From positions 124,001-188,000 of the forward strand of contig REGQ01000007.1 in assembly GCA_004134985.1 (NCBI GenBank): 64,000 bases of DNA. The letters run 5' to 3'. The stretch's first letter is position 1; each line of letters opens with the position of its first letter. The DNA comes from Paenibacillaceae bacterium (lineage in GTDB: Bacteria; Bacillota; Bacilli; Paenibacillales; Paenibacillaceae). Positions 7,942-16,112 of the stretch are shown piece by piece. The notes under the pieces were generated by a model. The model searched no databases. It saw only the letters and a list, made by a program, of their open reading frames with translations, and was not told where the DNA came from. The translations under genes and the position numbers were made by a program.

Positions 7942-8109
7942 TTGCAACGAATAACGGTGAAAGTAACCTCGGACGAAATGCAGGAGCTCAAAAGGCTGGC
8001 TGAAATTGTGAAAAACGAGCAGCTCCCTCTATCACAGCGGAGAATTGCCAAGCTGCAGTATGAATCGATCATTAAGTATGCGAAGATGAACAGCCGATCC
8101 ATCTGCTGA
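7942..8109 (+). CDS. Hypothetical 55-residue charged protein
   Basis: A TTG-initiated ORF with AAGGAG about 11 nt upstream, 15 nt after the membrane-protein gene. The product is rich in Lys, Glu and Arg and should be mostly helical: LQRITVKVTSDEMQEL at the start, SRSIC at the end. It ends just before a strong terminator, so the two genes look like one operon. No family is recognised. A short beta strand followed by helices could suit a DNA- or partner-binding protein, but this is speculation. Confidence 0.55.
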   Translation: MQRITVKVTSDEMQELKRLAEIVKNEQLPLSQRRIAKLQYESIIKYAKMNSRSIC

Positions 8110-8143
8110 ATGAGAAAGGGAGCAATGCGCATCAATTAATTGA

Positions 8144-8182
8144 AAGCCAATTCGTCAGTAGTCGAATTGGCTTATTTTTTTT
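8144..8182 (+). terminator. Terminator of the 7405-8109 gene pair
   Basis: An 11-bp perfect stem AAGCCAATTCG (8144-8154) / CGAATTGGCTT (8163-8173), followed by ATTTTTTTT. A classical intrinsic terminator. Confidence 0.92.
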
Positions 8183-8240
8183 GTGCACAGAGCTCTCTTG
8201 CAGGCGTCGATGGGTGGGGAGGGTTCCTTCAGGAGGAAAT

Positions 8241-8419
8241 ACTGCGATTATGCAGGATTTTGTCATGTAGAGTGGGGTTAAAGGGTGGATTACTGCGATT
8301 ATGCAGGATTTTTCTTTAGAAAGGTGCGATTTATGGCTGTATTGAGAAAAATTCTGCACTTTTACAGTTTTTGGTGAAGAGACAGCGAATACAGGCAAAA
8401 AATCTTGCATTTTCGCAGG
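8241..8419. repeat. Four-copy ~21-bp repeat, two direct and two inverted
   Basis: Two identical copies of ACTGCGATTATGCAGGATTT(T) lie at 8241-8261 and 8292-8312. Two diverged copies on the opposite strand lie at 8348-8368 (TTCTGCACTTTTACAG core) and 8399-8419 (TCTTGCATTTTCGCAG core). Each unit contains a CTGC...GCAG mini-palindrome. Start-to-start distance is about 51 nt within each pair. No gene is present. It could be a binding-site array or an intergenic repeat family. Confidence 0.6.
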
Positions 8420-8451
8420 AAATGACTCACGCCACGCGGCCCGCCGCGTTT

Positions 8452-8551
8452 GCGAACAGAGGCAGGCCACACTCGCTTTCCAAAGGGAAAACGAGTCCCG
8501 CGGCGCTGCGAACCGGCGCGAGTCCGCCGCGCACGCGAACAGGGGCAGGTC
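8452..8551. repeat. Imperfect direct repeat GCGAACAGRGGCAGG
   Basis: GCGAACAGAGGCAGG (8452-8466) recurs as GCGAACAGGGGCAGG (8535-8549) in a GC-rich stretch (GCCGCG-type strings) unlike its AT-rich left neighbour. No coding gene is supported here. The composition change suggests a separate insertion or repeat. Confidence 0.35.
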
Positions 8552-8565
8552 CCGCTGCGCCGTAA

Positions 8566-8599
8566 AAAGGAACTAGCCGCTGCTTGGCAGGGGCTAGTT
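8566..8599 (-). terminator. Terminator of the VanW gene
   Basis: On the minus strand AACTAGCC (8592-8599 region) pairs with GGCTAGTT (8571-8578 region), followed by CCTTTTTACG. The stem begins inside the stop codon of the VanW gene. Confidence 0.75.
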
Positions 8600-10123
8600 G
8601 TCAATCAGGCGCAGCCCGTCCTCGAGCAGCGGATGACTGTCAGAGAAGTTCTTCGCGCCGGTATTGCCGCCGGAAGCGCTATTGTCTGTGCTTGCACGTC
8701 CGTCATCTGGATGCGAGTCGCTATCTGTACGGGTGCCGCTGGCGGGCGAATCGGGATCGGTGACAGCAATGATCGTCGGCTGTGGACGATACGTGTCGCG
8801 GGAAATTCTCTGTCTGCCGACCTCTTTGCCGGAACGTTCCTCAACGCTGTATACGTCAACAACATAACCGGGCTTGCCTGGCTGCACAACTTTTCGTGTC
8901 CCGCGTTTCCCTGATTTTTGTATGACCTCGTTGACTGGCGGCTCGATTGTGCGCACCAATTCTGTTTCTATCCGATAATGAATCTCCTCCGGTATGGTCC
9001 CGAACAGTTTGACGGTCAGCTTGTATCCCTCTACTTCCGTTCGGATCAACAGATGTTTGCCCGTTGTATTGCGGAATCGAAAATTGATATAGCCATCAGA
9101 GAAGGTGGCATCGCGCCCTTTGGGAAGATAGGATACCGGGAGCGAATGGTTGCGGCGTTCGACGATTTCCAAGCCTACAAGCAGCGCGGCATTGTACAAT
9201 GTGCTTGAAACCTGACAGATTCCGCCGCCAATTCCCGGGACAAGCTCGCCATTGAGAATAACCGGGGCTTCGCGGAAGCCGTAATGCTCATCAGTGGCAT
9301 GAATGACCTTGCGGTAATCGAAAATTTCATCAGGCAGCAGCACCCAGTTATGAAGTGTTCTGGCTGTTGATGTCACATTATGCGCACGTCCTTGGCCGCT
9401 TGTACTGAAGTCGGTCGTATAAGAGACAATTTTTCGCTCGATGCCTTCCGCCTTCAGGTTCTCCAGCGTGACCTCCGGCTGAAGAACACGCAGCGTCAAC
9501 TCAAAGTCAGGTGTTTTGTAACCTTCTTTAATAGAAGAAACCCACTCGCTAACCTGCTGAAAAAGTGACTCAAAATTAAGGCGGTATGCGACGCTATGCT
9601 CCTTATAGGTCACGCGGTCATTGTCGGAAATACGCCGTTCTGCACTGACAGGCTTGCTATCCTCGATCCATCCCCAATGTTGTTGAACTTGCTGACTGAA
9701 CCGCTTCTTATCAGACTGGATATGCAATTCCAGCCGGTCCGGGAAAGAAAATCGGTATTTGGCCCGTTCCAGCAGCGACCCTTCCTCAAGCTGCAGCAGC
9801 TTGTCGCGAATCGGTTGACGCTCAATCTTGTAGCCAAGCCGCTCCAATGTCCATTCATGTTCACTGCCGCCGCGCGTTCCTTGTGCACCATCATTGTGTT
9901 CTTTAAGATTAACGATAATTGACTGATGTTCGAAGTTGTCCCATTCCTTCTCCAAATGCGCCAGAGCATCCTCCAGCCGCAGCCCCTCGATGGATGAAAA
10001 GCCTATTTTCAATTGCCCCGGTATTGTTTTTTGCGAGACATATGAATAGAGCAGCCCCCAGCAGGTGGTGGCGCAGAGGAGCACAAAACATGTAATGATC
10101 ATGCCGATATGCAGCTTTTTCAT
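8594..10123 (-). CDS. VanW-family exported protein with C-terminal G5-like domain
   Basis: A 509-residue protein. One N-terminal membrane/signal segment (residues ~6-27) is followed by two segments resembling the peptidoglycan-binding-4 region common in YoaR-type proteins. A VanW domain then spans about 235-370, with FSTSGQGRAHN, the conserved PGIGGGICQVSSTLYNAAL and ERRNHSLPVSYLPKGRDAT. A G5-like domain (~375-455) and a low-complexity Ser/Asp/Gly tail finish the protein. The family is envelope-associated; the biochemical role of VanW is not established. ATG at 10123 with GAGGTGAGCC upstream. It is divergent from the ftsE operon, with about 200 nt between them. Confidence 0.88.
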   Translation of the reverse strand: MKKLHIGMIITCFVLLCATTCWGLLYSYVSQKTIPGQLKIGFSSIEGLRLEDALAHLEKEWDNFEHQSIIVNLKEHNDGAQGTRGGSEHEWTLERLGYKIERQPIRDKLLQLEEGSLLERAKYRFSFPDRLELHIQSDKKRFSQQVQQHWGWIEDSKPVSAERRISDNDRVTYKEHSVAYRLNFESLFQQVSEWVSSIKEGYKTPDFELTLRVLQPEVTLENLKAEGIERKIVSYTTDFSTSGQGRAHNVTSTARTLHNWVLLPDEIFDYRKVIHATDEHYGFREAPVILNGELVPGIGGGICQVSSTLYNAALLVGLEIVERRNHSLPVSYLPKGRDATFSDGYINFRFRNTTGKHLLIRTEVEGYKLTVKLFGTIPEEIHYRIETELVRTIEPPVNEVIQKSGKRGTRKVVQPGKPGYVVDVYSVEERSGKEVGRQRISRDTYRPQPTIIAVTDPDSPASGTRTDSDSHPDDGRASTDNSASGGNTGAKNFSDSHPLLEDGLRLIDN

Positions 10124-10327
10124 TGGCTCACCTCATTTTATTAAACCTATTCTGCAGTAACTCATTCTATGCTGAACAAGCCCGGAATCTTCCATAATAA
10201 TTGGAAAAAATCAGGCGCCAACTTAACATTAAAATTATTAGAATCCTGTCGAATCATTGGTTTAGAAAAGGAATTCGCTGCTTCTTGTCGAATATTAATA
10301 AGCTGACTATCTACAGGATGTGATATT

Positions 10328-11014
10328 GTGATTGAAATGCAAGATATATGGAAGACCTACGCCGACGGGACCCACGCATTGCGTGGCATTTCCGTAAAGA
10401 TTGATCGCAATGAGTTCGTCTATGTGGTCGGACCCTCCGGTGCAGGTAAATCAACTTTCATGAAGCTGATTTATCGGGAGGAAGTCCCTACTAAAGGACA
10501 GATTTCGGTAAACGATTTTAATATTGGCAAGCTTAAACTGCGGAAAATTCCGTTTGTGCGTCGAAATATCGGCGTTATTTTTCAAGATTTTCGTCTGCTT
10601 CCAAAACTGAGCGCGTACGAGAATGTCGCGTTTGCCATGGAGGTAATTGAAGCGCCTCAGAAAGTGATCAAGCGCAGAACGATGGAAGTGCTTGAATTAG
10701 TCGGCTTGCAGACCAAGCATGGCAGTCTGCCGGCACAGCTCTCTGGCGGGGAACAACAGCGGATTGCCATTGCCAGAGCGATTGTGAACAACCCGGCAGT
10801 TATTGTCGCGGATGAGCCTACAGGGAATTTGGACCCGGAGACGTCCTGGGGCATTATGAACTTGCTTGAGGAAATTAATTTTCGCGGCACGACAATTGTA
10901 ATGGCAACGCATAACCGGGAAATCGTCAACCGACAGCGCAAGCGGGTTATAGCAATCGAGAATGGGCTGATTGCCCGTGATGAGGCGAGAGGGGAATACG
11001 GCTATGAAATTTAG
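10328..11014 (+). CDS. ftsE: Cell-division ABC transporter ATPase FtsE
   Basis: A 228-residue ABC ATPase with Walker A GPSGAGKST (35-43), Q-loop Gln86, signature LSGGE (138-142), Walker B VIVADEP (~158-164) and an H-loop in MATHNRE. FtsE works with FtsX in the membrane to switch on cell-wall hydrolases. GTG start with GGATG about 7 nt upstream; an ATG three codons in is the alternative. It overlaps ftsX by 11 bp, indicating coupled translation. The next genes encode an M23 hydrolase, a Ctp protease and a MinJ-like protein, a coherent division/envelope operon. Confidence 0.97.
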   Translation: MIEMQDIWKTYADGTHALRGISVKIDRNEFVYVVGPSGAGKSTFMKLIYREEVPTKGQISVNDFNIGKLKLRKIPFVRRNIGVIFQDFRLLPKLSAYENVAFAMEVIEAPQKVIKRRTMEVLELVGLQTKHGSLPAQLSGGEQQRIAIARAIVNNPAVIVADEPTGNLDPETSWGIMNLLEEINFRGTTIVMATHNREIVNRQRKRVIAIENGLIARDEARGEYGYEI

Positions 11015-11921
11015 CACATTTCTTCGTCACGTCCGGGAAGGGTGCAAGGATGTTATTCGCAACGGCTGGATGTCGTTTGCCTCAATCAGTTCCATGTGTA
11101 TTTCTCTATTTATACTTGGCGTGTTCGTACTGCTTGCGCTAAATGTTAATCATTTGTTCGACGAAGTAGAAGGAACCGTTGCGATTCGCGTCTATATGCA
11201 GTTGGAAACGGACGAGGCCAAAATCAAGGAACTGCAAACGAAAATTGGCGATATTCCTGAAGTGAAGAAGATCCGCTTTATTTCCAAAGAGGAAGGCTTC
11301 GAAATTATGCGCACTAATTTCGGAGAGAGCGGTAAAGAAATATTGGACGGCTACGATCTGGATAACAACCCGATTCCCGACTCTTTCACAGTTGAGGTGA
11401 ATGATCCTAAGACGATCAGCTATGTCGCCAAAGTTATTGAGTCCATCAATGAACAGGATGGCCTGATGCCAATCAACAGTGTGAAGTATGGACAAGGTAC
11501 GGTGGAAACATTGTTTAAAGTGACGACTGCCGTGCGCAACATCGGACTGGTAATCGTTGCTGGTCTGGCAGTAACGGCTATGTTTCTGATCGCCAATACA
11601 ATCAAAATGACCATCATTTCGCGGCGCCGCGAAATTGGAATTATGAAGCTTGTTGGCGCAACGAATAATTTTATTCGCTGGCCGTTTTTTATTGAAGGTG
11701 CCATCATTGGTGTCGTCGGCTCTGTCATTACGACCGTCGTGCTCCTGGTTGGTTATTATCAACTGCTGCAAGTGTCGGAGTTTCAGCTCGGGCTGATGAT
11801 GATTCGTCTGGTCCAGTTTGAAGAGGCGGCAATTCCGCTTGCGGCGCTGCTGATCAGTATTGGAACGTTAATTGGCATTTGGGGAAGTACGATTTCTGTT
11901 CGAAAGTACTTGAAAGTGTAG
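11004..11921 (+). CDS. ftsX: Cell-division ABC transporter permease FtsX
   Basis: A 305-residue permease with one N-terminal membrane helix (~20-45), an extracellular loop domain (~45-165), and three further helices. Conserved FtsX/MacB-type features include the cytoplasmic RRREIGIMKLVGAT motif. The extracellular loop is where FtsX contacts its hydrolase partner in other bacteria. ATG at 11004 has GAGAGGGGAA upstream and lies inside the last codons of ftsE. The M23 gene starts immediately after the stop codon. Confidence 0.96.
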   Translation: MKFSTFLRHVREGCKDVIRNGWMSFASISSMCISLFILGVFVLLALNVNHLFDEVEGTVAIRVYMQLETDEAKIKELQTKIGDIPEVKKIRFISKEEGFEIMRTNFGESGKEILDGYDLDNNPIPDSFTVEVNDPKTISYVAKVIESINEQDGLMPINSVKYGQGTVETLFKVTTAVRNIGLVIVAGLAVTAMFLIANTIKMTIISRRREIGIMKLVGATNNFIRWPFFIEGAIIGVVGSVITTVVLLVGYYQLLQVSEFQLGLMMIRLVQFEEAAIPLAALLISIGTLIGIWGSTISVRKYLKV

Positions 11922-11933
11922 GTGATCGATCAG

Positions 11934-13109
11934 GTGAAGAAATTACTCGCCGTGTTTGTGATTATACTGGCAACTGTCCTCGTCTATCAGCCCATCGGCG
12001 GACAGGCAGCTTCAACAGCGAAAGAAATCGACCGCAAGCTTGCGGAGTTGAAAGAGGATATGAAGCTGGCAGAGGAAAACAAGCAGCAGGCAGAGGAAGA
12101 AATGCAAATTGTAGAGACGCAGAAGCAAGAAACTGCGCAGTCTATTAACGATATTTTGGATCAGATCGACAATGTTATTATTAATATGCAGAGTGTCAGC
12201 AGCAGGTTGGAGCAGACAGAGACTGAACTGATCGAAGCGGGACAAAGTCTGGAAGAAGCGGAGCTGCGTATCGAAACGCGGGATAAGCTTCTTCAACAAA
12301 GAATTCGTCTAATGTACACGAACGGCTCCGTGTCTTATTTGGATGTGCTGCTTAGTTCAACCAGTTTCTCCGATTTTCTGGACCGGTTCGATACCCTTCA
12401 GACGGTTATGAAGCAGGATACGGAAATATTGGCTGACCACCAACGTGATAAAGAATTAATCATAGCGAAGAAGCTGGAGATTGAAGAGAAGCTTGCTGAG
12501 GTAACTGATTTATATGGCAGGCTGGGCGACTATCATGAATTGCTGAGCAAGAAAGAGGAAGAGAAAGAATTGATGCTTGCCAAATTTGATCAGCAGATGG
12601 TTGAACTGCAAGGGATTTCCGAGGAGCAGGAGAAGCTTCTAATTGCCTTGGCGAAGCGGTCTTCGGATCTGCAGAAGGAAAAGAACCGGATCGAAACCTA
12701 TTATGACGGTGGCGGCAAGCTGCTTCGGCCAATCGGAGCGGCAAGAACAAGTTCGCCATTTGGCGCGCGCGTTGATCCGATTACCGGGAAAAAGGGTAAG
12801 ATGCATAATGGGATGGATTTTGCCGCTCCGCAAGGTTCAGCGATTTATGCCGCGGAGTCTGGTGTGGTCATTGTCGCGCAGAAAACAAGTGGATATGGCA
12901 ATACGATCATCATTGATCATGGCGGCGGCATGTGGACGTTGTATGCGCACATCCGCAACGGCGGGCTGCTTGTTTCCAGCGGGGATCAAGTCAAGCGCGG
13001 CCAGAAAATTGCGGAGGTGGGCAATACCGGAAGATCAACCGGGCCTCATTTGCATTTTGAGGTGCGAATTAATGAGAAGCCGGTGAATCCGCACAGCTAT
13101 CTTAAATAA
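11934..13109 (+). CDS. Exported coiled-coil M23 (LytM) peptidoglycan hydrolase, EnvC-like
   Basis: About 391 residues: a signal sequence ending near GGQAAS, a long coiled coil (~30-255), and an M23 domain (~290-385). The zinc and catalytic motifs HNGMD, YAHI and HLHFEVR are all present. E. coli EnvC has lost these residues and only activates amidases, so this protein may be an active endopeptidase. Its place directly after ftsX suggests that FtsEX controls it. GTG at 11934 is preferred because AGGTGAT precedes it; GTG at 11922, abutting the ftsX stop, is four codons longer. Cut bonds are not shown by sequence. Confidence 0.88.
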   Translation: MKKLLAVFVIILATVLVYQPIGGQAASTAKEIDRKLAELKEDMKLAEENKQQAEEEMQIVETQKQETAQSINDILDQIDNVIINMQSVSSRLEQTETELIEAGQSLEEAELRIETRDKLLQQRIRLMYTNGSVSYLDVLLSSTSFSDFLDRFDTLQTVMKQDTEILADHQRDKELIIAKKLEIEEKLAEVTDLYGRLGDYHELLSKKEEEKELMLAKFDQQMVELQGISEEQEKLLIALAKRSSDLQKEKNRIETYYDGGGKLLRPIGAARTSSPFGARVDPITGKKGKMHNGMDFAAPQGSAIYAAESGVVIVAQKTSGYGNTIIIDHGGGMWTLYAHIRNGGLLVSSGDQVKRGQKIAEVGNTGRSTGPHLHFEVRINEKPVNPHSYLK

Positions 13110-13172
13110 AATCCGTAAACTTGTCATATACTAGCAGAGGCTATTTATGTTTTGAGGGTGGTGAGAGCAGTA

Positions 13173-14636
13173 ATGAAGTTCAAGGGCCGCACAGTAATCG
13201 TATTTATTTTGCTCACGATGACAGCATCGGTGCTTGTTACCTTGACGGCAGTTGACCCATCGGTCATGGGTAAATTCAGCAGCCGTTCGGGACTGGTATC
13301 CGCACAGAACGGTTCCCAGGGCGGGCTTGCCAAAGATGAATCGGAGAAGATCGATACTGTATTATCATTAATCGAAACGAAGTACTTGGAGAAAGTAGAC
13401 CGGGCCAATCTGATCGACGGTGCAATCAACGGTATGCTTGGTGCGCTGGGGGACCCTTATTCAACCTATATGGAGAAAAAGGTTGCCGATCAGTTTTCCG
13501 AATCCATTGAAGGCTCATTCACAGGTATTGGTGCTGAAGTAGCGATGGAAAATGGGAAAATTACGGTGGTTGCCCCTATTCGGGACTCACCAGCAGAACG
13601 GGCTGGCTTATTACCCAAAGATGTGTTGCTGTCCGTGAATGGCGAATCGCTGGACGGGCTCCAGTTAAACGAAGCGGTAGCCAAAATCCGCGGTCCAAAA
13701 GGAACGAAGGCGAAGCTGCAAATTTCCCGTGTCGGAGTTTCGGCTCCCGTCCAGTTGGTGTTGACTCGCGATGATATCGATGTAGAGACGGTATATGCAT
13801 CCATGCTGCCAGACAAAATCGGTAAAATCGAAATCCGCCAGTTTTCGATGAATACCGGCGAGCGGTTTACAGCAGAGCTGGAAAAGTTGGAGAAGCAGGG
13901 AATGAAAGGCCTGATTATCGATGTCAGGAACAACCCGGGCGGTGTCTTGCCGGTTGTCATCGGTGTTGCGCAGCCGTTCATTAAGGCAGGCGAACCGATT
14001 GTTCAGGTTGAAGACCGCAATGGGGAAGTCGACAAGACATTATCCAAAGGGACAGGCAAAAATTACCCGATTAGCGTCCTCATTAACAAGGGCAGCGCGA
14101 GTGCATCTGAGGTGCTTGCCGGAGCGTTGAAGGAGAAAGCAGGAGCCAATCTGATCGGGGAAACAACATTTGGTAAGGGCACGGTACAAGTCAGCTACAA
14201 CAAAGTGCTGAAAGATGGCAGCCTGGTCAAAATGACGATTGCCAAGTGGCTAACACCGGATGGGAACTGGATTCATACCACCGGGATTAAACCCGACCTT
14301 GAAGTGCTTCCGCCGGAATTCTACAGTGCGCCGCGGCTCTCCAAATCCGAAACGCTGCAACCGGAAATGTTGGGCGATGAGGTGCGGAGTATGCAGTTGA
14401 TGCTTGCCGGACTCGGTTACAAGCTGGATCGTACGGACGGCTACTACAGCGCAGGTACTCTCAAGGCAGTTAAGGAATTTCAGCATGACGCAGGATTGAC
14501 GGAAACCGGCAAGGTGGATAAAAACACAGCAGCCAAGCTGGAAGAACAAATTATTACCTGGGTACGCGATGAAAACAATGACAAGCAGCTTGCGGCTGCC
14601 GTAAGCGATGTTAAGAAGCGCTTGGGTGCCAAATAG
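13173..14636 (+). CDS. ctpB: Carboxy-terminal processing protease (S41) with peptidoglycan-binding domain
   Basis: A 487-residue S41 protease: N-terminal membrane anchor (~6-25), PDZ domain (~105-190), catalytic core, and a C-terminal peptidoglycan-binding-1 domain (~410-465, EVRSMQLMLAGLGYKLD). The Ser in NKGSASASE and the Lys in GETTFGKGTVQ form the expected Ser-Lys dyad. In Bacillus, CtpB acts outside the membrane in sporulation signalling and lies between ftsX and minJ, which matches this order. The ctpB symbol is by synteny; CtpA is the other paralogue name. ATG at 13173 with GAGGGTGGTGAG upstream. Confidence 0.88.
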   Translation: MKFKGRTVIVFILLTMTASVLVTLTAVDPSVMGKFSSRSGLVSAQNGSQGGLAKDESEKIDTVLSLIETKYLEKVDRANLIDGAINGMLGALGDPYSTYMEKKVADQFSESIEGSFTGIGAEVAMENGKITVVAPIRDSPAERAGLLPKDVLLSVNGESLDGLQLNEAVAKIRGPKGTKAKLQISRVGVSAPVQLVLTRDDIDVETVYASMLPDKIGKIEIRQFSMNTGERFTAELEKLEKQGMKGLIIDVRNNPGGVLPVVIGVAQPFIKAGEPIVQVEDRNGEVDKTLSKGTGKNYPISVLINKGSASASEVLAGALKEKAGANLIGETTFGKGTVQVSYNKVLKDGSLVKMTIAKWLTPDGNWIHTTGIKPDLEVLPPEFYSAPRLSKSETLQPEMLGDEVRSMQLMLAGLGYKLDRTDGYYSAGTLKAVKEFQHDAGLTETGKVDKNTAAKLEEQIITWVRDENNDKQLAAAVSDVKKRLGAK

Positions 14637-14692
14637 CTCTCGGTGAGCAGGATTTATTGCGGGCGCGTCGAATTAATAGGAGGTTGAACGCG

Positions 14693-14782
14693 GTGCTTTG
14701 CGGCCGTTGTTTCAGCCTTCTATTTTTTTTAAGATGGGATGCAGGAGGAGAAGAGGTGGATTTTTTTGGAGGTTATGATTGA
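14693..14782 (+). CDS. Possible 29-residue upstream ORF (leader peptide) before minJ
   Basis: A GTG start has a strong TAGGAGGTTG ribosome-binding site at about 9 nt. The ORF encodes MLCGRCFSLLFFLRWD..., with a short hydrophobic core, and stops at 14780-14782. This overlaps the ATG of the MinJ-like gene (14775) by 8 nt. The minJ ATG itself has an SD only two bases away, which is poor, so translational coupling through this ORF is plausible. It may instead be a chance ORF. Confidence 0.4.
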   Translation: MLCGRCFSLLFFLRWDAGGEEVDFFGGYD

Positions 14783-16112
14783 TATTTCGAAACAACTGGG
14801 CGAAGCGGCATTGCAGCTGTTCGCACAACCATTTTATTATATTGCAATATTGTTGATTGCGTTGCTCTATTGGCGTCATGAGCGAGTGGAACGAAGATTG
14901 TTTCATGTGCGGATTTATGATTGGCCGTCATTGGTGTTACCCGGGATTGTTACCGGAATTGTTGCAGGTCTGTCGGTTTCACTTGCGGCGGCCCTGATTG
15001 GCATCTTCATTACGCCAGCGGCTGTTCTGTGGATTTGGGGCGCGACAGGCGTGTTGATTCTGTTTCGCATCCGTTATCTGTGCTTTGCTTATGCGGTCGG
15101 CGTGCTGGGCGTGCTGCAGTGGTCGCTTGGCTGGTATCAAGCTGATGCAGCCCAGCCGTGGCTTGCGGCCTTGCTTAAATCGCTGGCGAGTCTGGACATT
15201 GTGAACTTGCTCCTGCTGGTCGCTTTGCTCCATCTGGCCGAGGCGCTGCTGTTGCGGATGCAAGGCCCCAAACTTTCCAGGCCGCTGTTGCTGGCCGGCA
15301 AGCGCGGCAGACTGATCGGCGTTTACCAATTGCAAGCGTTTTGGCCGGTAACGCTATTCGTGCTAATGCCCGCTATGCCGGAATCTGCGGGGATTCAAGT
15401 GGCGATGCCCGTTAGCTGGCTGCCGCTGTTCGATGGCGGACTGTGGGCTGCCGGCTGGACAATTGCCGCCTTGCCAGTCGTTATCGGCGTTAGTGAAGTC
15501 ACAGGATCGATGCTGCCGCGCACAAGAGCGCACAAGACGGCAGACAGTCTGTTAAGCTACAGTCTGTTGCTTGCGGGAGTTGCTGTACTCGCTAAGCTGT
15601 GGACGCCACTGCTGCTCGTTGCAGCGCTTGGAGCGCTGCTCGGACATGAGGCACTGGTATGGCTCGGAACGAGCCGTGAGCGGAAGCAAAGCCCGTTCTT
15701 TGTTCACGATGAGCGCGGACTCCGCGTGCTTGCGGTTGTGCCGGGTTCCCCAGCAGATGAATTGGGCATTTCGGCGGGTGAGATTTTGCATAAAGCGAAC
15801 GGACTCCGTGTACGAACCAAGGAAGATCTCTATCAAGGGCTTACAATGAACTCAGCCTTTTGCAAGCTTGAAGTGCTGAACAGTGAAGGGGAGAGCAAGT
15901 TCATGCAGCGGGCCAGATTTGAGGGAGAACATCATCAGTTGGGTGTTATTCTCGCTCCGGATGTGTTGGCGGACCGTCATGCATCGCCTCCGCAGCGAAC
16001 GAATCTGTTCCATTTATTCAGCGCAAGAAGATTGGCAAGCAGCAAGGCGCCAGCCGTTGGCGTGGTTAAGCAGACTGCGCTATTGGAAGCCGGTCAGGAA
16101 ACTTCCAGATAA
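14775..16112 (+). CDS. minJ: MinJ-like multi-pass membrane protein with C-terminal PDZ
   Basis: About 445 residues with roughly eight membrane helices in the first ~300 residues. A cytoplasmic PDZ-like domain follows (~310-385, VLAVVPGSPADELGISAGE). MinJ links DivIVA to MinCD at the division site in Bacillus. The call rests on architecture and on the order ftsE-ftsX-(hydrolase)-ctp-minJ, not on an alignment. The start is uncertain: ATG 14775, TTG 14766 (better SD spacing, AGGAGGAGAAGAGG) or ATG 14739. A small minus-strand gene overlaps its last 19 nt. Confidence 0.72.
   Translation: MIDISKQLGEAALQLFAQPFYYIAILLIALLYWRHERVERRLFHVRIYDWPSLVLPGIVTGIVAGLSVSLAAALIGIFITPAAVLWIWGATGVLILFRIRYLCFAYAVGVLGVLQWSLGWYQADAAQPWLAALLKSLASLDIVNLLLLVALLHLAEALLLRMQGPKLSRPLLLAGKRGRLIGVYQLQAFWPVTLFVLMPAMPESAGIQVAMPVSWLPLFDGGLWAAGWTIAALPVVIGVSEVTGSMLPRTRAHKTADSLLSYSLLLAGVAVLAKLWTPLLLVAALGALLGHEALVWLGTSRERKQSPFFVHDERGLRVLAVVPGSPADELGISAGEILHKANGLRVRTKEDLYQGLTMNSAFCKLEVLNSEGESKFMQRARFEGEHHQLGVILAPDVLADRHASPPQRTNLFHLFSARRLASSKAPAVGVVKQTALLEAGQETSR

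Noticed and set aside
8241-8419. CRISPR array
   Set aside because: Only four copies, two of them inverted and diverged, with spacers of unequal length and no cas genes nearby.
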